Shown: positions 42,555 to 52,513, counted from the first letter of the stretch. The stretch: DNA of 64,000 nucleotides from Pyropia haitanensis (GCA_008729055.1 SDUX01000053.1:49062-113061); one strand, 5' to 3'. The notes: generated from the sequence alone by a model not told the origin. Made by a program: numbers and translations.

Positions 42555-44188
42555 CGCGCTGCTGGCGGCCTCGGCGTGGACGCACGCCGCCCCGGGCGTC
42601 GTGTGCGCCCGCGCCGCGTCAAGCGGCGTCGCGTGCACTGGCGACGGCGGCCGACGGGCGACGGGTACACCCGCCAGAGGGCAGCGGTGTGGTCGTCGCC
42701 GCGGGAGCCTTGGGGGCAGGCTTGCCCGTCCACCCCTCCGTCGTGTTGGCCTGCCCCGTACCGAGCCGTAGCTTGCGGTCGTTGATATACGATGGGACAC
42801 CCGACGTGTCGTCTGACTCTGGCGTCCGTTCCCTACGCCCCTACCGCAGGCAGTCCTCGGGTAGGACGGGTGGCCTGACGGCGTGCCGGCTCTCCCGCCT
42901 TGGCAGCATGAGGCCCCTCGGCGAGCGGAAACAGCCGTCTGCGCCCCGAGGCCGCACAAGGTCGGGGATACCGGAGAGGCTCAGGGGTGCGGCTGGCCGT
43001 GTGGGGAACCAGTGTCCTTCGCAGACGCGGCGGGGGGGGGGGGACGGGGGAGGTGCCACCGCTGGCGGCGGCGGTGGGGGAGGCGGGTGGCGGTGCGCGG
43101 GCCCCCTCGTCAGCCAGCCCTACCGCAAGACGCGGTCCGGCTCGTCTCCCCTGAGTCGTCCACCTGGTGCATCCCACCTCGCTCGTTCCCACGCTGTCGG
43201 CTCGGCCGGTCTTCCCCCGCCCTCAGCCCATCCCTGCCGTCAGGCACCGTCACTGCGCCTCCCCCCCCTTTCCTTCGGCACCATCCATCACCCTTTCCGC
43301 CTCCCCTGCTGTCTGAGGCAGCCGCTCTCACGCCCCACCCAGCGCACCCAACGATGGCGCAGTCGGCGGCCATCACGCCCGGGACGACCGCCCCCCCCCC
43401 CTTCCAGCCCACCCGACCGCACCACCACCGCGCGTCCGCCGCCACGGTCACGCCGCGCGCCGCGGCCGGCGCCACGTGCCGCCGCCGCCGCCGCCGCCGC
43501 CGCGTCGCCGCCGCCCGTGCGCGCCACGCGCGGCGGCGGCGGCCGCCGCCCCTGCCGTTGCGCTCGCGGCACGGCGGCGGCGGCGGGTCGCCACCGCCGA
43601 CGCCGACGCGGGGCGCGGCCACCTCGGCGCGCGGCCGCCGCCCGCGGGACACCACGCCGCCTGGGTGGAGCGAGGCGCGCCACCCCGTCCAGACGCCGCC
43701 GACGCGGGCCGACGCCGTCGACGTTGGCAGACGCCGCCGACGTTGGCAGACGCCGCCGCGGTGGGCGCCGACGCTGCCGCGCGGCGGCCGCGGCGCGGGG
43801 TGGCCACTGCCGGTGGCAACGGGAAGAACAGGGAGGCTGTCGCGGCCGCCGCGGCCGCCGCAGCCGCCGCCGCCAGTGCCGCCGCTGCCGCCGGCATGTT
43901 GCGGGCCGCGCTGGTGCGCCGTGTGCGCGTGTCCGTGTCTGTCTGCGAGGCGGAGCAATCCACGGACCCCCCCCGCCATGCCCGCCGTCCTCGTCGAGTC
44001 TGCCCGTCGCCCCAGCGGCGCCCCACCCTTCAACAGAGCGCAGAAAAGAATAGAAGAGAGAAAAGCAAAGCCCCAGGCACCAGCCGTCCCGCACGCAGGG
44101 GCCGGCAGCAACACAACGCCCCCCATCCCCCCCTCTTCCCCGCCGCTCCACCGCCCCTGCCCTCCCCCGCCCCGCCCCGCCGCCGGGG
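41716..44188. other. Extremely GC-rich intergenic, no supported gene
   Basis: Several very long frames overlap on both strands (plus 41921-44053 among them) but are Arg/Pro/Ala/Gly runs from CCG/CGG repeats, including a (CCG)n at about 42026-42060. AATAAA lies on the minus strand near 41826. A GACGTTGGCAGACGCCGC unit is tandemly duplicated at about 43729-43766. Confidence 0.5.
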
Positions 44189-44940
44189 TCAAATCGGCAG
44201 CATCCCCGACACCGACGTGTTCACCGCAAACGGCTTCCACCACCACGTCGACGCGGCCGCGCGCCACGAGCCGCCGTCCGCCCCGCCCCCCCCCGTCTCC
44301 ACGTCCCCGCCGCGGCCCTCGCAGCACGACGCGAGGCGACAAAAGGTCGCCGTCGGCCACGCGACGACCGCGGCAAGGACGGCGGCGACAAAGCCCAGCG
44401 TCGGGCCTGCAAGGGAACGAGGCGGGGAGGGTGGAACGGCGGGGAAAGGGGGAGGGGAGGGGGGGGGGGGAAGGAACCCACCGGCGTCCATCGCACAGGG
44501 CCGCCGACGGCGCGCGGCAGCCGCGGCATGGCAGCGCGGCACCAACCACAGCAGCGCGCAGCAGCAGGGTGGCGCAGGGACACTCGCGCGCGTCAGCGAC
44601 AGCCCATCGGAGCGGGGTAGCGGCCCCGCGGGAGCGCCCCCCCCACGACCGTCGCCCGTCCACGGCGCCAGCAGTCCAGCGGCCGCGGCGCCCACCCCCC
44701 CCCCCCCCCCCCACCCCCTCGGGTGCTCCTCAGGCGCACCCCACCCCCACCGCGGGCGGCGGCGGCAGCGCCTTATCCGCTGGCCGCCGCGGCCAGCCGC
44801 CAACCCCCCCGCCCACGCCGCCAAGCGAGGGCGTACAGCCCTCCCCTCGCCCCTCCCCCCCACCCCCCTCGCGCACCTACCAATCACCTTGATGCCGCAC
44901 AGCCCCACCCCCGGCCCGCACTGGATGCACACCAAATAGC
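44189..44940 (-). CDS. Last two exons of a probable membrane protein of unknown family (5' part unresolved)
   Basis: Exon 44940-44881 reads GYLVCIQCGPGVGLCGIKVI and ends at GTAGGT. An intron of 474 bp (44880-44407) ends in a pyrimidine-rich tract and TTGCAG. The final exon 44406-44189 reads PTLGFVAAVLAAVVAWPTATFC and ends ...NTSVSGMLPI. Phases match exactly (a Gly codon split 1+2), as does the acceptor CAG before 44940. A hydrophobic, Trp-rich stretch upstream on the same strand (near 45100-45020: CGWWLVVGAG, VWLLLVAAALVF) may be an earlier exon. A possible first ATG at 45928 is followed after 25 nt by GTACGT, but the next exon is not resolved. No family recognised. Confidence 0.35.
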
Positions 44941-46442
44941 CTGCGCGGCGGCACGGCGCAGCAGCGCGGACGCGGACGCCCCCCCGCCGACCCCCCCCCC
45001 GCCCCCCCACAAAACACAAGTGCGGCAGCCACAAGCAGCAGCCACACCCCCCGCCGGGTCCGGCCCGCACCGACCACCAACCACCAGCCACAGACACCCG
45101 TCACCCGCGTTAGCGCCGGCCGCTCCCCAACCCGCGTGCGCGCGGGCGGCACCGCCGCGGTTCCGCCGAGGCAGCGCGCCCACCGGCAATGGCCAGCCAG
45201 CCAGGATACAGACCCCACCCGCTTCCCCCCCCCCCGCGCCCACCCCTCTCGCGCGCCCACCCCCGCTCACGGCGGCGGCGCCTACTCAGCAGCGAGCCCC
45301 GCCCATCGCGCGGCGCTGCGGCAGCCCGCGGCGGCGGCGCCGGGCTGGAAGGGGGGATGCGAACGCCCCTCCCGCCTCCAGCCGCCCGCGCTCCCGTGGA
45401 CCCCCCCCCCCCCCCCCCTCCCCCGCGGGCACCAGCGTCCGTCACGCGTTCTCGACCCGGGCGGCGGCGACCAGCGGGGCGCACCGCCGTGGCGGCAGCA
45501 CGAGCAGCCCCCACGCCGTGGGCGCCCGCGGGGGGGAAGGGGACGGCCGGCGCCGCGCCGGCCCGCAGCTGACACGCGGCGGCCGCCGCCCCGCCGCCGC
45601 CGCGACCGCCGCCGCCGCCGCCGCCGCTGCCGCCGGCAACGCCGCACCAGCCGCCGCGTCGACGCGGGGGGCGTGGGGGCAAGCGCAAGCCGCGGCCACC
45701 GGCGGCGGCCATCCCGCCCCCGCCGCCGCCCGCGGCCGACGCGGCGGGCACACCCCCCTCCCCCCGCCACGCCGGTCTACCCCCTCCCACCCACTCGCTG
45801 CCGCCCTCCCATCCCCTTCACTCCCCAACTGGATACAGCCGCGGGAGCAGCCAGCGAACAAAACGTAGCTACAAAAAGAGGCAGGCGGGCATCAAGCACG
45901 TACCGCCTTTGCCTTCCCCACGGCCCATGGTGGGAAAAAAACAGGCAAGAGACAAGGAATACTGTCGTCGACCAACGGCGGAGGCTGCTGCGTTTCCTGG
46001 TGCTGCAGCCGCGCTGCCAGAGCGCGCTCACAGCAGCCGCGGGCGTGGAGGTAGAGAAGGAGGGGGAGAGGGGGGGGGACGGCAAGGGAGGTGTAGAGGG
46101 GGGGAATGGAGAGGGACGGACGTGGGACGGGGGCGGGGGGGGGGCGGGGCGGAGCGAGGCCCTGCGCACTCACGCGGCGGGTGCGCGGGGGGCGGCTCGA
46201 GACGGCGCGCCCAGGCCAACCCCCCCCCCGCCCGCCAGCAGCACGCACAACCTCCCGCACCACGAAAGCGCAGCGCGGATGCAAACACGGGCGCACGCGG
46301 TGAACGTTTGGCCAGACGGATCGGCAGCCGCCCCGTTTCGGCGCGTCATCGTCAGTGTGCCAACAGAACGAAACGCTGAACTGGAGCGCACAACTCGGTG
46401 TGCCAGAACGCTGAAAATTTCGGCCGTGCGACTTTCCGCGAA
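44941..46442. other. GC-rich region, possibly upstream exons and introns of the minus-strand gene
   Basis: C runs on the plus strand and compositional frames on both strands to about 45840, then AT-richer. Minus-strand hydrophobic segments near 45.0-45.1 kb and an ATG at 45928 in CCACCATGG context are the only gene-like signs. The rest shows nothing I can support. Confidence 0.4.
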
Positions 46443-46474
46443 TAACAGAGAGAAGCAAGCGCCGCAGTGTGCCA
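46443..46474 (-). repeat. Element 2 repeat B2 (3' terminus)
   Basis: 32 bp identical to B1. The copies diverge at 46442 and 46475. It marks the probable 3' end of the element. Confidence 0.9.
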
Positions 46475-46628
46475 GTGACAGTTTTTTACTTGGTTGGGTT
46501 GCGGAAAAACAAACAAGGAAAGAAATGCAACAACACGCCCACCCGTGGGGAAAGCAACACGGGTGTCCCACTTGACCTAGAGAAGGACGACAAGGTGCGG
46601 AGGCGAAGCTTGCGCAGGGAGGATGGCG

Positions 46629-46880
46629 GGGGCGCGAAAGACGACGGACGTGCCGGCCAGAGCGACAAGTGGGGAGAGCAGTGTGCGGCGGGTCGTGATA
46701 AAGGGGGCGGCGCGGTACCGCCCCGCAGCCCGCACGCCGTCCGCCACCTGCGCACCCCGCTCGGCCGGCCGTCTGTCCAGTCTGCGCCCCACCCCGGGCA
46801 CGAACGTACCCGGCCGCGCGCCGCCACGACCAAAGTCAATCTGAAGGAGTTACGAGGGGAAAGGCGGCAATACCAAAGCA
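46629..46880 (-). repeat. Element 2 repeat A2 (3' region)
   Basis: Matches A1 at 51619-51870. It is immediately followed at higher coordinates by the 32-bp B1 repeat. Confidence 0.95.
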
Positions 46881-46912
46881 TAACAGAGAGAAGCAAGCGC
46901 CGCAGTGTGCCA
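46881..46912 (-). repeat. Element 2 repeat B1
   Basis: 32 bp identical to 46443-46474. It lies between the recombinase stop at 46931 and A2. Confidence 0.93.
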
Positions 46913-46930
46913 CCAGAGGGAGATCGGCCG

Positions 46931-47974
46931 TCACGCGGGTAGCCGGAGCGGCCGCGGAAGGAGACGGCCGAAGAAAAAGTGGGCCTCGGGCGTGGCGGTT
47001 GCCAATGCATCGTTGTAGCTGCGGGTCAGGGTGTCCACCGTCATCCCCGCCCACTGGGCCACCGCGTCCAGGCCTGCCCCGACGGCGCGCAGCGTAGTAC
47101 AGCCGCCGCTGCGGTTGGAGTGGCTTGCGTAGACACACCCAACGGGCGGGACGACGCCCAGCAGCTGCAGGCCGGCGCGTAGCCAGGCCGTCAACACCTT
47201 GCCGGGGTCCGTCTCCATCGACGGGAAGAGGCGAGCTGTAAGCGGGCGGGCGCGCCGGTGCTCGGCCAGGGCGCGGCGGAACAGCAAGATCGGTAGGTCG
47301 GGGACGGTCGAAAACGATGAGGCGGGGTAAACGTGAGCGATTCGCTCCCCGCCAGGGCGCTTCGCGTCAGTCTTGGAGCGCACGATCTGGAACGACAGGC
47401 CGCCGTCGGGCATGAAAGAGATGTCGGCGGCGGCCAGGGACATGATGTCGCGCGCCCGCCGGCACATGAAGAAGTGGCCGACGACGGCGGTGAGACGAAG
47501 GCGGAGGGTGGGGTCAGGGGAGGAAAAAGCCAGGGCAGCCAGCTGCCAGGCCAGCGCAGCGGGCAGCGCGACGCGCTTCGGCTTGCTGCCGTGCGCGTCT
47601 AGCCAGGCGTTAGTAAAGCCCGCCATGGCCTCCGTGACCAGGTCCGAGGAGCACGGGTTGGGGTGCCCCGCCGCAAGGTGGCGCTTGCGGATGGGGGAGA
47701 GGTAGGTCCGCACGCTGGACGGCTGCACGGTGCCCTTAAGCCATTGGTATGCCACATACCGGCCGACAGTGGTTGGGGATGCCGGCAGAGCGCGGTAAGA
47801 GCCGGCCGCACAGAACGCGCAAAAACGCCGCCAGCCTGCGCCGTAGCTGGCCGCCGTGACGTCCCGCAGGGACAGGTCGCGCAGGGCTGTCAGGGCAGCG
47901 GCGGCAAGGCCGCCGCCGCCAGTGGCGTCGGCCAGGGCGGCGGTCTGTTCTCGGCGCCACGTGTCGGCCACGGC
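46931..47974 (-). CDS. Tyrosine recombinase of PAT-like element 2
   Basis: The conserved region starts near 47974 and runs 347 residues to the stop. There is no in-frame ATG near the start (the frame is open far upstream inside RT), so a second recoding event or fusion to RT is likely. It has the core-binding region SYGAGWRRFCAFC and IRKRHLAAG. The catalytic domain has CRRARDIMSL, box II YASHSNRSGGC (canonical HxxR), QWAGMTVD with the conserved Trp, and the nucleophile Tyr in TRSYNDAL. All expected catalytic positions are present, unlike element 1. Confidence 0.85.
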   Translation of the reverse strand, partial: AVADTWRREQTAALADATGGGGLAAAALTALRDLSLRDVTAASYGAGWRRFCAFCAAGSYRALPASPTTVGRYVAYQWLKGTVQPSSVRTYLSPIRKRHLAAGHPNPCSSDLVTEAMAGFTNAWLDAHGSKPKRVALPAALAWQLAALAFSSPDPTLRLRLTAVVGHFFMCRRARDIMSLAAADISFMPDGGLSFQIVRSKTDAKRPGGERIAHVYPASSFSTVPDLPILLFRRALAEHRRARPLTARLFPSMETDPGKVLTAWLRAGLQLLGVVPPVGCVYASHSNRSGGCTTLRAVGAGLDAVAQWAGMTVDTLTRSYNDALATATPEAHFFFGRLLPRPLRLPA

Positions 47975-50046
47975 TTGCCGCCGCGGACAAAGCGGAAGGC
48001 GGCCGCCCGCCAGTGCGGGTGCGGATTGGGCACCTGCGTGCGGCCCGGGGAGAAGAGTCCGGCGCTGCGGGGCAGCAAGTAGGCTTCGTCGGCCCTGCTC
48101 ACCGCCTCCTCCCACCAGGGCTGGCTCTGCCACACCGGCAGCACTATCGTGACCGTGGCGCCGTCCGCTGCCACCTTGGACAGCACGAGCGGAATCAGGG
48201 AGAAAGGGGGGTTGGCCCAGAGGTTGCCAAGGCTCCAGTCCTGGGCTAGGGCGTCCACCGCGTCGCAGCCCGGCGAGGCAGGCAGGGAGAAAAACCGGGC
48301 GCAATGAGCGTTCAACGAGGTGGCGAACAGGTCCACCTCGTGCGGGCCGTAGCGGGCGTCCAGCCGCCGGAAGATGCGGGGACACAAGCGCCAGTCGGTC
48401 CGGTCGCGGTCGCGGCTGAGCCGATCGGCCCAAAGGTTGGCGACGGACGCGATCCAGGACGCCCGCAACGTCAGGCCGAGACGCCGGCAGACGGCGTACA
48501 GCCGCTTCAGCGCAGCCGTCAGCGCGGGGGACCGCGAGGAGAAGGCGCTGATGCAGGACAGCGCGACGCGGCTGTCCACCACCAGGTCGATTGCGCCGTT
48601 GGTCAGGGGGCACAAAGGGGAGAGGGAAAGGAGGGAGAGAGTGACGGCCTCGACCTCTTTCACGTTGATGTGAAGGGGCCGGTGGGCTGCCGAGAAGAAG
48701 CCGCGGGCGGGCACCAGGCCGTTCCAATGGCCCCCCCACCCGTATGGGGACGCGTCGGTCGTGAGCCGCCCGAGCGTCGGTGGCCACAACGCCCTCCCGA
48801 CATCGGGCGAGGTGGCCAGCCGTCTCCACCAGGAGAGGTCGCGGACGGCCCCGTGGGTGAGCCGCACCGAGCGGCGGTGCAGGTTGCCTTTCTGGGCCGC
48901 GTAGAGACGCTGGAGGTAGAGGCGGCCGGCCGGTAGCGCCAGGCTGCACGAGACCGCCTTGCCCGTAAACCGCTGCAACTCCTTGAGGGAGACTCGCCGT
49001 GAGGCACCGCAGGCGGCGGTGGACAGGGACTGCGCCGCCGCCACCACGCCGCCCAAGCGGGAATGCGGCAACAAGATCAGTCGCCGGACCGTGTCGATGA
49101 TGTAGCCCAGGATGGGCATAGCTGTCGTCCCGACGACCGCGCCTTTTGCGGGGTGAACCGTCACACCGAGGGAGGAAAACAGCTCCAAAACCCGCACGCG
49201 CGCCAGCGTGGCCACCGCCTGTGGGATCGGGGCTGGACCGGCGGCTCGACCGCAAAAGTCGTCCATGTACGCCAGGATGGCGAGGCCCATCCGGCGCAGC
49301 GCGGCCACGATCGGCCGCATCACCTTGGTGAAGACGAAGGGGGACAGCTTCATCCCAAATGGGAGCACCAGTGGGTAGAACACGCGGTTGCCGACCCGGA
49401 ACGCTAGCCGGCGCTGGTCGGCGGGGGAGAGAGGAATGTGGAAGAATGCATCCTGAATATCCCAGCTGAAGAGATGGTCGCCAGGGGACAGCTGGGAGGT
49501 GTAGCGGGGAATGTCGTCGTAACGGAATGGGCGGTCCTCCATGGCGACGTTTTTTCCGGACAGGTCCACCACCAGACGATCCTTCGGGTGGTGAATCACG
49601 AACGACGGGCTCACGTCGTCCGCATTGGCCGCCGCCGCCCGCGGCAGTTCCATCACGACGCCGCTTGCCACCCACGCGTCCGCCGACGAGTGGCTGAAAC
49701 GCAGGTCCGCCGGCGGCTGGGGGTAGGCCGGACGGCGGCACTTGGGGGGGGCATGGGTCCACGGAATCTTGTACCCGTACTTCAGCACCCGCAACACCCA
49801 GGAGGGCGCGCCAATCTCGGCCCACCGGGCCAGAGACGCGCGGACGCGCGCCGCGAGGGCGACGTGGGGCGTGCGGGCAGCTTCCGCCGCTAGGCGGCGC
49901 TCGACGGCTTGCCGCGTCGACCGGGGTGGCCGGCGCCGGCGGGTGCGTGCCTGGGGATTCTGCCTCCCACCCGGCACGCGAGGTGGGGGGCCCGACCGCC
50001 GCCGCTGAGAAGGCGGGGGCGCGGTCGGTCGCCCAGTTGACAGCTT
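47890..50046 (-). CDS. Reverse transcriptase-RNase H-methyltransferase polyprotein, element 2
   Basis: The start given is the first +1-frame codon at the gag stop; the frame is open back to 50493. It begins with a block shared with element 1 (GPPPRVPGG, then ARTRRRRPP) and WVLRVLKYGYKIPW. RT has VVDLSGKNV, FSWDIQDAFFHI and YMDD at 49258-49269. RNase H has TDASPYGWGG and NLWADRLSR. The methyltransferase-like segment has VDLFATSLN and ANPPFS. The first in-frame Met is well past the N-terminal conserved block (VVMELPRA), so translation probably continues from gag by +1 frameshift. It overlaps the recombinase frame by about 85 nt. Confidence 0.88.
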   Translation of the reverse strand, partial: KLSTGRPTAPPPSQRRRSGPPPRVPGGRQNPQARTRRRRPPRSTRQAVERRLAAEAARTPHVALAARVRASLARWAEIGAPSWVLRVLKYGYKIPWTHAPPKCRRPAYPQPPADLRFSHSSADAWVASGVVMELPRAAAANADDVSPSFVIHHPKDRLVVDLSGKNVAMEDRPFRYDDIPRYTSQLSPGDHLFSWDIQDAFFHIPLSPADQRRLAFRVGNRVFYPLVLPFGMKLSPFVFTKVMRPIVAALRRMGLAILAYMDDFCGRAAGPAPIPQAVATLARVRVLELFSSLGVTVHPAKGAVVGTTAMPILGYIIDTVRRLILLPHSRLGGVVAAAQSLSTAACGASRRVSLKELQRFTGKAVSCSLALPAGRLYLQRLYAAQKGNLHRRSVRLTHGAVRDLSWWRRLATSPDVGRALWPPTLGRLTTDASPYGWGGHWNGLVPARGFFSAAHRPLHINVKEVEAVTLSLLSLSPLCPLTNGAIDLVVDSRVALSCISAFSSRSPALTAALKRLYAVCRRLGLTLRASWIASVANLWADRLSRDRDRTDWRLCPRIFRRLDARYGPHEVDLFATSLNAHCARFFSLPASPGCDAVDALAQDWSLGNLWANPPFSLIPLVLSKVAADGATVTIVLPVWQSQPWWEEAVSRADEAYLLPRSAGLFSPGRTQVPNPHPHWRAAAFRFVRGGKPWPTRGAENRPPPWPTPLAAAALPPLP
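49992..50028 (-). promoter_or_regulatory. Stem-loop after gag stop, element 2 (candidate recoding signal)
   Basis: The outer 8-bp stem CCGACCGC/GCGGTCGG (50028-50021 with 49999-49992) begins 16 nt after the gag TAA, with a GC-rich internal part. Position and the following CCTCGCGTGCCGGG motif match element 1. Confidence 0.5.
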
Positions 50047-51547
50047 AGGCGGCGGCCGGCGGCTGCGCCGCGCCGCCTCCGCCGCCGCCGGCGGCACCGC
50101 CGCCGCCGCGGTGACGCCCGCCGCCGCCGCCTCCGCCCCCGCCCCCGCCGCCGCCGTTGCCGCCACCGTCACCGGCGGCGCGGGCGGCGCCGCCGCCGCC
50201 TCCGCCGCCGCCACCGCCATGTCCGCCGTTAGCGTTGCCGCCGCCGCCGCCGCCGCCGCCAGCGCGGGGGTTGACGGCGGCCGCCGCCGCGCCCGGGCCA
50301 TTGGGTGCGCCGGCGGCGCGCGCCTGTTGCGCGCGCAGCTGCCGGTTGAGGCGGCGCCGAGCGCTGGCCGACAAAACGTTTGGCCCCGGCGGCGCCGCAG
50401 GCTGGGCGCGGCCGGGGCGAAGGCGAGCCTGCGCGTGTAGGGCCTGCTCGCGCGAAATTGCAAACGTGCGGTGGGCCAGGACGGAGGAGTCAAAAAAGGA
50501 AGTGGTTGGGCGGTAGATGGAGTCGCGATCGTCGGGGGCCAGGAGCAGGTCTTGCAGGTTGGCCGCCAGAGTTGGATTGGAGGCCCGCTTGGACAGGACG
50601 GTGTAGCGCGTGACCAGGATCAGAAAAAGCTGGTGCAGGGCAGCGCGGGTGTAGATCACCTCGTTCAGGAGCTCGCGCGCAGTTAGCTCGCCCTGCAGGC
50701 GGTCCACATCCGCCTGCAAGAGGCGGTTGTGGATGGTCTGCACCCAGGCACACGCGTTATAGATCGTGCGGGCGTCCTCCACCACGGGCGCCGACGATGA
50801 GCCGAACGCCTCGGTCCAGCGCGAGTCGTTGTGCACGCGGAAAGGGCGGGGAAAGCGGTCCCCGTACTCGTCCGGCCGCGTCGGGGGCAGGACGAAGCCC
50901 CAAATCGGGGTGCGGTGGGTGAGCGCCCGCCGCTCACCCGAGCGCGCAAAGTAGGCGGGGGAGGTGTGGGGTAGACGGGGGGCGGGGCCGGCGGCGGAGT
51001 CAAATGCCGACGGCTCCTCGTCCAAAAGCTCCTCCGGCAGCGGGATGTAGTCCTCACCAGCGTCGGAGTCGTCCTCCTCTTCCTCCTCGTCGTCAGGGAT
51101 GATCACCCGCCGGGCGTTGCGCGGAGGGTTGCGTCGCGGGCGGCGGTCGTCGCCGTCACCGCCGTCGCCAGGAGCGCGACCAGGGGGTGGGGTCGGGGGA
51201 GGGGGCGGGGGAGGGGGGGGAGGAGGATGGCCCCCGTTGCCCCCAGCACCCCTGCCACCGGCAGCTCCGCCAGCGCCGCCTCCGCCAGTACGGGCGGGCG
51301 ACACCTCTTCCTCCTCGTCTTGGTCCTTGGCGCACCGGACCACGCCAGGAAGATCCCCGCCGGCGACCTGCGACAGCCCTGAAACCAGGACGCAGGCGAA
51401 CACGGGAACCCCCACAGCACAGGCAACACGCACCGCAGCAGGGCCAAGTTTACCGGTACCCACAAGGGGTCGGCGCGGGGCGTCGGCAAACCCCACACAC
51501 CACGGCCCCCCCGCTAGGGAGGGCAACGATGACGCAAGCGTCAACAT
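50045..51547 (-). CDS. Gag-like protein of PAT-like element 2
   Basis: 500 aa, ATG at 51547 just inside repeat A1. A hydrophobic N-terminal segment (VRVACAVGVPVFACVLVSGL), acidic and Pro/Gly low-complexity parts, then the conserved block shared with gag 1 (YNACAWVQTIHNRLL, ALHQLFLILVTRYTVL), and a long Gly/Ala-rich C-terminus encoded by GCC repeats. There is no zinc knuckle. The TAA stop at 50047-50045 overlaps the RT frame, which lies +1. Confidence 0.75.
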   Translation of the reverse strand: MLTLASSLPSLAGGPWCVGFADAPRRPLVGTGKLGPAAVRVACAVGVPVFACVLVSGLSQVAGGDLPGVVRCAKDQDEEEEVSPARTGGGGAGGAAGGRGAGGNGGHPPPPPPPPPPPTPPPGRAPGDGGDGDDRRPRRNPPRNARRVIIPDDEEEEEDDSDAGEDYIPLPEELLDEEPSAFDSAAGPAPRLPHTSPAYFARSGERRALTHRTPIWGFVLPPTRPDEYGDRFPRPFRVHNDSRWTEAFGSSSAPVVEDARTIYNACAWVQTIHNRLLQADVDRLQGELTARELLNEVIYTRAALHQLFLILVTRYTVLSKRASNPTLAANLQDLLLAPDDRDSIYRPTTSFFDSSVLAHRTFAISREQALHAQARLRPGRAQPAAPPGPNVLSASARRRLNRQLRAQQARAAGAPNGPGAAAAAVNPRAGGGGGGGGNANGGHGGGGGGGGGGAARAAGDGGGNGGGGGGGGGGGGGRHRGGGGAAGGGGGGAAQPPAAA

Positions 51548-51618
51548 AGGGCCGCAACCCAGGTAACCGCCAGTCCACAGCCCGAGGGCCGCAGACGTCG
51601 TCTAAGCGTTCCGAAACC

Positions 51619-51870
51619 GGGGCGCGAAAGACGACGGACGTGCCGGCCAGAGCGACAAGTGGGGAGAGCAGTGTGCGGCGGGTCGTGATAAAGGGGGCGG
51701 CGCGGTACCGCCCCGCAGCCCGCACGCCGTCCGCCAACTGCGCACCCCGCTCGGCCGGCCGTCTGTCCAGTCTGCGCCCCACCCCGGGCACGAACGTACC
51801 CGGCCGCGCGCCGCCACGACCAAAGTCAATCTGAAGGAGTTACGAGGGGAAAGGCGGCAATACCAAAGCA
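51619..51870 (-). repeat. Element 2 repeat A1 (5' terminus)
   Basis: 252 bp matching 46629-46880 (offset 4990), with one difference inside (A at 51737 against C at 46747). It contains the palindrome GCGGTACCGC. Confidence 0.95.
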
Positions 51871-52090
51871 CAACAGTTTTTCAAGTCGGACAAAGCGTCT
51901 ACCCTGTTTGGTGATCTCTCGAGGCCCCGACTCGCAGGAGCCACCGCCTGGAAGGGGTGTGTGCGTGCAAGTAAGTAAGTAACCATGGCTGGAAGGAAAG
52001 TTGGAACGTTTTTTCAATCTTGTACCAGGGTAGCAGGGTTACTCGATGTCCCAGCCGTACCTGATCCTTCCGTCTGGCAACCCCCCCGTG

Positions 52091-52210
52091 CGCGCGCCCA
52101 AAAAAGGCGCCACCCGCCGTGGACGCCCGAAAATGGCGCCACCGGCCGTTGGCGCCAAAAAAAGGCGAGCACCCACCGTGGGCGCCAAAAAATGGCGCGC
52201 ACCCCCCCAC
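52091..52210. repeat. Four-copy imperfect 30-bp tandem repeat
   Basis: Units resemble GCGCC-CAAAAAAGGCGCCACC-CGCCGTGG, about 30 bp each, four in a row with substitutions. Confidence 0.85.
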
Positions 52211-52230
52211 CCATGATCGCCGGCCTGCCC

Positions 52231-52502
52231 CGCGTCGTCGCCACCCCCCCTATCGTCGCCACCCCGCCCCCCGTCGTCCCCACCCTGCCCTTCGTGGTCG
52301 CCATCCCCCCCATCGTCGCCACCCCGCCGCCCGCCGTCGCAACCCCGCCCCCCGTCGTCCCCGCCGCGCCCCCCGTCGTCGCCACCCCGCCCGCCGTCGT
52401 CACCACCCCGCCCCCCGTCATCGTCACCCCGCCCCCCGTCGTCGTCACCCCGCCCGCCGTCGTCACCACCCCGCTCCCCGTCGTCGCCACCCCGCCCCCC
52501 GG
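52231..52502. repeat. About 13-copy 21-bp minisatellite
   Basis: Units of about GTCGTCGCCACCCCGCCCCCC with variable positions, running directly into the start of the MULE-like gene and ending 11 bases before its ATG. Confidence 0.9.
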
Positions 52503-52513
52503 ATACACTGCAC

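Larger units (their letters stand above)
46443..51876 (-). mobile_element. PAT-like DIRS retrotransposon, element 2, with split direct repeats
   Basis: Minus-strand element with gag-like, RT-RNaseH-methyltransferase and tyrosine-recombinase frames. The repeat layout is that of PAT/Ngaro split direct repeats: A1 (51619-51870), coding region, B1 (46881-46912) directly abutting A2 (46629-46880), then B2 (46443-46474) after 154 non-repeated bases. CTGTT (minus strand) borders the element at the A1 flank, at the B1/A2 junction and at the end of B2, the pattern expected of recombinase-mediated insertion at a short core. Two single-base differences are visible around the A copies. Confidence 0.9.
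51877..52513. other. Spacer with 30-bp and 21-bp tandem repeats
   Basis: Between the 5' end of element 2 and the MULE-like gene. The first 200 bases are mixed composition and the rest is made up of two tandem arrays listed separately. No gene is supported; frames across the arrays encode only VVATPPP-like repeats (plus) or GGDDGGR-like repeats (minus). Confidence 0.7.

Noticed and set aside
41921..44053. 710-codon plus-strand open frame and its overlapping neighbours
   Set aside because: Built of Arg/Pro/Ala runs from CCG/CGG repeats; equally long frames occur in other phases and on the other strand.
45830..45928. First two exons of the minus-strand membrane gene joined by a 35-bp intron
   Set aside because: The start and donor look good, but an intron of 35 bp is implausibly short; left unresolved.
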